From Pseudobutyrivibrio sp. (GTDB taxonomy: Bacteria; Bacillota; Clostridia; Lachnospirales; Lachnospiraceae), in contig JAFYYE010000091.1 of NCBI GenBank assembly GCA_017557715.1, forward strand, positions 1-7,327: 7,327 nt of DNA, in the 5' to 3' direction. How positions within the stretch are numbered: position 1 is the first letter of the stretch; each line of letters begins with the position of its first letter. The position numbers and the translations under genes were made by a program. This document shows positions 4,237 through 7,327 of this stretch, in pieces. Under the pieces are notes generated by a model. That model was not told the origin of the DNA. It made no database searches and saw only the letters and a list, made by a program, of their open reading frames with translations.

Positions 4237-6714
4237 ATGCATAAAGTGACAAAATCTTTTTGCAAAAAAGCATTAGTATGTTCTTTGTCAGCATTGATGG
4301 TGGGCTCAACATTTACAATTCCATCATTAAAAGTTGATGCAGCAGGTAGCTATAATTATGGTGATGCATTAGCAAAATCATTATTGTTCTATCAGCTTCA
4401 GGAGTCTGGAAAGCTTTCAGAAGAAACTTTATCCAGAACAAATTGGCGTGCTGACTCAGGATTAAAAGATGGTTCTGACAATGGATTAGATCTTACTGGA
4501 GGATGGTATGATGCCGGTGACAACGTAAAGTTTAACCTTCCTATGGCATATTCATCTATGGTTCTTGGTTGGTCATATTTGAATAATCCACAGGCATACA
4601 CAAAGTCTGGACAAGAAAAATGGATGCTTCACGATATTAAGTGGGCAAATGATTACTTTGTAAAGTGTAATCCAGATTCTAACACCTACTATTATCAGGT
4701 AGGAGATGGTGGAAAAGACCATGGATTCTGGGGAGCACCAGAGCTTGTTGAAACAAAGATGGATAGACCTTCTTTCAAGGTAGATGGAACATCTGCAAAC
4801 GGTGGCTCTTGTGTGACAGGTGAAGCGGCTGCATCACTTGCGGTTGCCTCACTTGTATTAAAAGAGTCTGACCCTGCAAGAAGTGCTACATATTTAGCAC
4901 ATGCCAAGACTTTATATAAGATGGCAGAAAGTGCTAAGAGTGATGCTGGTTACACAGCAGCAAGTGGCTTCTACACATCATACAGCGGATTCTATGATGA
5001 GCTTGCTTTAGCAGGTTGCTGGTTATACAAGGCTACGGGAGATAAAACATATTTAACAAAGGCAGAAACATATGCTGAGAACTTTGGTTCTGAGTTCCAG
5101 GGCGGAGATGAGATTGCATACTCATGGACAATGTCTTGGGATGATACTCACATGGGAGCATGCTTACTTCTTGCTGAGTTAACAGGCAAGGATAAGTATT
5201 ACACACCTATCGAGAACAGTATTGACTGCTGGAATGGAAAGCTTGATGGCGCAAACGCTGTCACAATTACTCCTGGCGGACTTTCATTCTTAAGTGAGTG
5301 GGGTTCAGTTCGTTACGCTTGCAACCAGGCATTTATTGATACAATTTATCTCGGACTTGAGAAGGCAGATGCTACTCATAAGGCAGATGCTAACGCATAC
5401 ATCGAGAGAACTATCAATTATACACTTGGTAGTGCAGGTCAGAACTACATGGTTGGCTACAATGAGAAGTCACCAAAGAATCCTCATCACAGAGCTGCTC
5501 ATGGTTGCTGGTCTAACAACCTCAACGCTGAGCCAGAGAATTCTAGACATACACTTGTCGGTGCTATCGTAGGTGGCCCAGGTGCTGCAAACGACAGCTC
5601 ATACAAGGATGTTCGTAGTGATTATCAGGCAAACGAAGTTGCTTGCGATTACAATGCAGGCTTCACAGGTGCTTGTGCATATCTCTATGAGAAGAATGGT
5701 TTCGGTGCTGTTAAAACTCCAAGCGCAATCGAGGAGACAGATGGTGCAGAGTTCGTTCTTAAGGCTGGCATTAATGCTCAGGATAAGAACAACAAGATTA
5801 ACTTTGTAGAGCTTAAGACTGTTATTGAGAATCATACAGCTTGGCCTGCAAGAGTTACAGACAATCTTAAGCTTCGTATGTACTTTGACCTTAGCGATGT
5901 AATCGAGCAGGGTTACAGCGCATCTGACATGAAGGTTTCTACAACTTACATGCAGCATCCTGTAAAGATTTCTAGCTTCAAGAAGTCTGGCAATGCAGGT
6001 CTTTACTATATCGACCTTGACCTTGCTGGCGCAGAAATCTATTCAGGTGGACAGAGCGAGTGCAAGTGTGAGCTTCAGGTTAGAATTACAGCTCCTGGTA
6101 AGTGGGATTACTCTACAAGCCCATGTGTAGCTGGACTTGGTGGAACAAGCAATTCTCAGATGTCTACACCTAAGGGAATGCAGTTGTTTGAGGGTTCTAC
6201 ATTAGTACTTGGTGAGAAGACAGTTGATGTAGTTGATGAGCCAACACCAACACCAACACCAACTCCTACACCAGTGCCAACACCAACACCAACTCCTACT
6301 CCTACACCTACACCAGTGCCAACACCAACACCAACACCAACTCCAGTACCAACACCAACACCTACACCGGTACCAACACCAACACCAACTCCAGTTCCAA
6401 CACCAACTCCAACACCAACACCAGATGGAAAGGTAGTTGCAAATTACACAGTTAACAACTGGGGTTCAGGTTTCCAGGTACTCATCAAGGTTAAGAATGA
6501 GGGCAAGTCAACTGTTGATGGATGGACTGTAAAGGTTAATAAGAATGAAGTAAACATTGATAATAGCTGGTGCGTAAATGTTGACGAAGCTGGCGATTAT
6601 TATGTAATCACTCCAATGTCATGGAACTCAACTATCGAGTCTGGACGTTCAGTAGATTTCGGAATCCAGGGCGTAGGATCAGTAGCAAACGTACTTGACA
6701 TCACAGCAGAATAA
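4237..6714 (+). CDS. Secreted GH9 cellulase with CBM3c, Pro-Thr linker and C-terminal CBM2
   Basis: Predicted secreted, possibly processive, endo-beta-1,4-glucanase acting on cellulose. A signal peptide (1 to about 35, cleavage near VDA/A) precedes the GH9 catalytic domain (about 38-492). Active-site landmarks are WYDAGD (90-95, catalytic Asp92 and Asp95), NPHHR (415-419), and NEVACDYNAGF (466-476) with Glu467 as expected proton donor. Residues about 502-660 match a CBM3c module (FVELKTVIENHTAWPARVTDNL, split here as FVELKTVIENH and WPARVTDNL; then YYIDLDLAG, IYSGGQSE and VAGLGGTSNS), the fused module typical of GH9 'theme B' processive endoglucanases. A 61-residue Pro-Thr-Val linker (669-729) leads to a CBM2 (730-825) with Trp742, Trp778 and Trp796 at the three expected cellulose-contact positions. 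All parts look intact. The start follows an excellent AGGAGGAA site (4221-4228). The gene lies 124 nt after the end of the GH5 CBM2 frame and may be co-transcribed or separately controlled. Confidence 0.96.
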   Translation: MHKVTKSFCKKALVCSLSALMVGSTFTIPSLKVDAAGSYNYGDALAKSLLFYQLQESGKLSEETLSRTNWRADSGLKDGSDNGLDLTGGWYDAGDNVKFNLPMAYSSMVLGWSYLNNPQAYTKSGQEKWMLHDIKWANDYFVKCNPDSNTYYYQVGDGGKDHGFWGAPELVETKMDRPSFKVDGTSANGGSCVTGEAAASLAVASLVLKESDPARSATYLAHAKTLYKMAESAKSDAGYTAASGFYTSYSGFYDELALAGCWLYKATGDKTYLTKAETYAENFGSEFQGGDEIAYSWTMSWDDTHMGACLLLAELTGKDKYYTPIENSIDCWNGKLDGANAVTITPGGLSFLSEWGSVRYACNQAFIDTIYLGLEKADATHKADANAYIERTINYTLGSAGQNYMVGYNEKSPKNPHHRAAHGCWSNNLNAEPENSRHTLVGAIVGGPGAANDSSYKDVRSDYQANEVACDYNAGFTGACAYLYEKNGFGAVKTPSAIEETDGAEFVLKAGINAQDKNNKINFVELKTVIENHTAWPARVTDNLKLRMYFDLSDVIEQGYSASDMKVSTTYMQHPVKISSFKKSGNAGLYYIDLDLAGAEIYSGGQSECKCELQVRITAPGKWDYSTSPCVAGLGGTSNSQMSTPKGMQLFEGSTLVLGEKTVDVVDEPTPTPTPTPTPVPTPTPTPTPTPTPVPTPTPTPTPVPTPTPTPVPTPTPTPVPTPTPTPTPDGKVVANYTVNNWGSGFQVLIKVKNEGKSTVDGWTVKVNKNEVNIDNSWCVNVDEAGDYYVITPMSWNSTIESGRSVDFGIQGVGSVANVLDITAE
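6241..6423 (+). repeat. Long Pro-Thr-Val linker repeat in the GH9 cellulase
   Basis: Sixty-one codons, almost all Pro or Thr, with Val inserted about every 8-16 residues (PVPTPTPTP units), form an extended spacer between CBM3c and CBM2. The DNA is a near-tandem hexamer array (ccaaca / cctact variants). It is the longest low-complexity tract in the window and a likely site of length variation. Confidence 0.93.
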
Positions 6715-6731
6715 ATTTCTTGTTGATTAAT

Positions 6732-6767
6732 GTGGCATGGGGACTAGCAAGGCTTCATGCCACTTTT
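6732..6767 (+). terminator. Hairpin with short T-tract between GH9 and the third gene
   Basis: GTGGCATG (6732-6739) and CATGCCAC (6756-6763) form a perfect 8-bp stem with a 16-nt loop, followed by TTTTCT. It begins 17 nt after the GH9 stop codon. The large loop and short T-tract suggest partial termination or 3'-end protection. The ribosome site of the next gene starts only 4 nt after the T-tract, leaving no room for a promoter between them, so the next gene probably depends on readthrough. Confidence 0.7.
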
Positions 6768-6785
6768 CTATAGGAGGAATAGCTA

Positions 6786-7327
6786 ATGCATAAAAACACA
6801 AAAGGTCTTTGCAAAAAGGCATTGTCTGGCTCTCTTGCAGCATTTATGATTTTAGCTGGTTGCAATTTATCAGCCCTTAGCGTAAGCGCAGCAGAGAAGA
6901 GCTTAACAACAGATTATACAATTAATAACTGGGGCTCAGGCTATCAGGTATTAATCAAGGTAAAGAATGAAACTGGTAGCAGAGCTGATTCTTGGGCTCT
7001 CAAGGTTAATAAAAATGATGTAGGTATTGATTCAAGCTGGAATGTAAAAATAAAAGAAAATGGTGATTACTATGAGATTACTCCTATGGAGTGGAACTCA
7101 GTAATTGAGGCTGGTAGCACTGTTGAATTTGGTATTCAGGGTTCTAGCCACGTGGGAAACAAGGTTGAAATCATTGCAGATGGACAGGGACAGGCAGATA
7201 CACCTGCCCCAACACCAACTCCTACTCCAGTGGTAACACCAACTCCTACACCAGTAGTTACGCCAACTCCAACACCGGTTGTAACACCAACCCCTACACC
7301 GGTTGTTACACCAACTCCTACTCCAAC
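6786..7327 (+). CDS. Exported protein with N-terminal CBM2 and Pro-Thr linker, catalytic part beyond the window (partial)
   Basis: This frame opens at ATG 6786 after AGGAGGAA (6772-6779) and runs 180 codons to the edge without a stop. The start MHKNTKGLCKKALSGSLAAF resembles the GH9 signal peptide (MHKVTKSFCKKAL). Export is clear but the type is ambiguous: LAGC at 23-26 fits a lipobox (Cys26 lipidated), while SVSA/A near 35 fits ordinary signal peptidase. Residues 43-131 form a CBM2 with Trp49, Trp85 and Trp103 at the cellulose-contact positions. A Pro-Thr-Val-Val linker follows from about 139. A binding module at the N-terminus followed by a linker implies a further domain to the right, most likely another glycoside hydrolase, but its family cannot be seen. 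It probably forms one expression unit with the GH9 gene through readthrough of the hairpin at 6732-6767. Confidence 0.9.
   Translation, partial: MHKNTKGLCKKALSGSLAAFMILAGCNLSALSVSAAEKSLTTDYTINNWGSGYQVLIKVKNETGSRADSWALKVNKNDVGIDSSWNVKIKENGDYYEITPMEWNSVIEAGSTVEFGIQGSSHVGNKVEIIADGQGQADTPAPTPTPTPVVTPTPTPVVTPTPTPVVTPTPTPVVTPTPTP
7212..7327 (+). repeat. 24-bp tandem repeat encoding TPTPTPVV
   Basis: Four full units (7212-7235, 7236-7259, 7260-7283, 7284-7307) and a fifth partial one at the edge encode TPTPTPVV. The third codon bases differ between units (ccagtggta, ccagtagtt, ccggttgta, ccggttgtt), so the repeat is exact as protein but diverged as DNA. It is the linker after the N-terminal CBM2. 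Confidence 0.93.

Noticed and set aside
5599..5958. Minus-strand open frame of 119 codons
   Set aside because: It lies antisense to the well-conserved GH9/CBM3c coding region and resembles no family.
6233..6436. Open frame rich in His-Gln repeats
   Set aside because: It is the shifted-frame reading of the Pro-Thr linker DNA of the GH9 gene and has no ribosome site.
7212..7327. Regular 24-bp repeat as a CRISPR-like array
   Set aside because: Units are directly adjacent with no spacers and encode an exact TPTPTPVV linker in frame.
2481..7327. Cellulosome cluster
   Set aside because: No dockerin or cohesin repeats occur in GH5, GH9 or the visible part of the third protein; targeting is by CBM2 and CBM3c instead.

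Overview
The window reads as chromosomal DNA of a fibre-degrading, low-to-moderate GC Gram-positive anaerobe. The family Lachnospiraceae fits best, near Butyrivibrio or Pseudobutyrivibrio. This rests on AGGAGG-type ribosome sites, a Lachnospiraceae-style N-terminus on the minus-strand fragment, a GH25 protein with an 'NCEGF' active-site segment, and secreted modular cellulases with CBM2 modules and Pro-Thr linkers. The genus is inferred, because no marker gene is present.

Layout. Positions 1-168 (minus strand) hold the first 56 codons of a membrane protein that runs off the left edge. A divergent AT-rich gap with an extended -10 promoter leads into 434-2089, a membrane-anchored GH25 muramidase-like protein with two SH3b domains, closed by a textbook terminator (2116-2153). 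A 391-bp gap follows (2090-2480), ending in a compact regulatory node: promoter, LacI-type palindrome and nested inverted repeats. Next come three secreted or surface plant-cell-wall genes in a row. The first is a GH5 endoglucanase (2481-3893) whose C-terminal CBM2 is cut by an in-frame TAG; the rest of that CBM2 stays open to a TAA at 4110-4112. The second is a GH9-CBM3c-linker-CBM2 cellulase (4237-6714). The third is a CBM2-first protein with a Pro-Thr linker (6786 to the right edge) whose catalytic part lies outside the window.

How the genes fit together. GH5 and GH9-CBM3c enzymes are complementary beta-1,4-glucanases, and the CBM2 copies would target them to cellulose. An AAACGTTTAA operator core occurs both before GH5 and before GH9, which suggests shared control by a LacI/CcpA-type regulator. 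Hairpins lie in both cellulase intergenic gaps. The GH9 gene and the third gene also share a leader and signal-peptide start, pointing to duplication and module shuffling.

Most notable points: the amber codon that splits GH5 from its CBM2; the paired operator sites with nested palindromes; the Asp-to-Asn change in the GH25 DxE motif; and the lipobox-like signal peptide of the third cellulose-binding protein. I saw no mobile element, CRISPR array, tRNA or rRNA.
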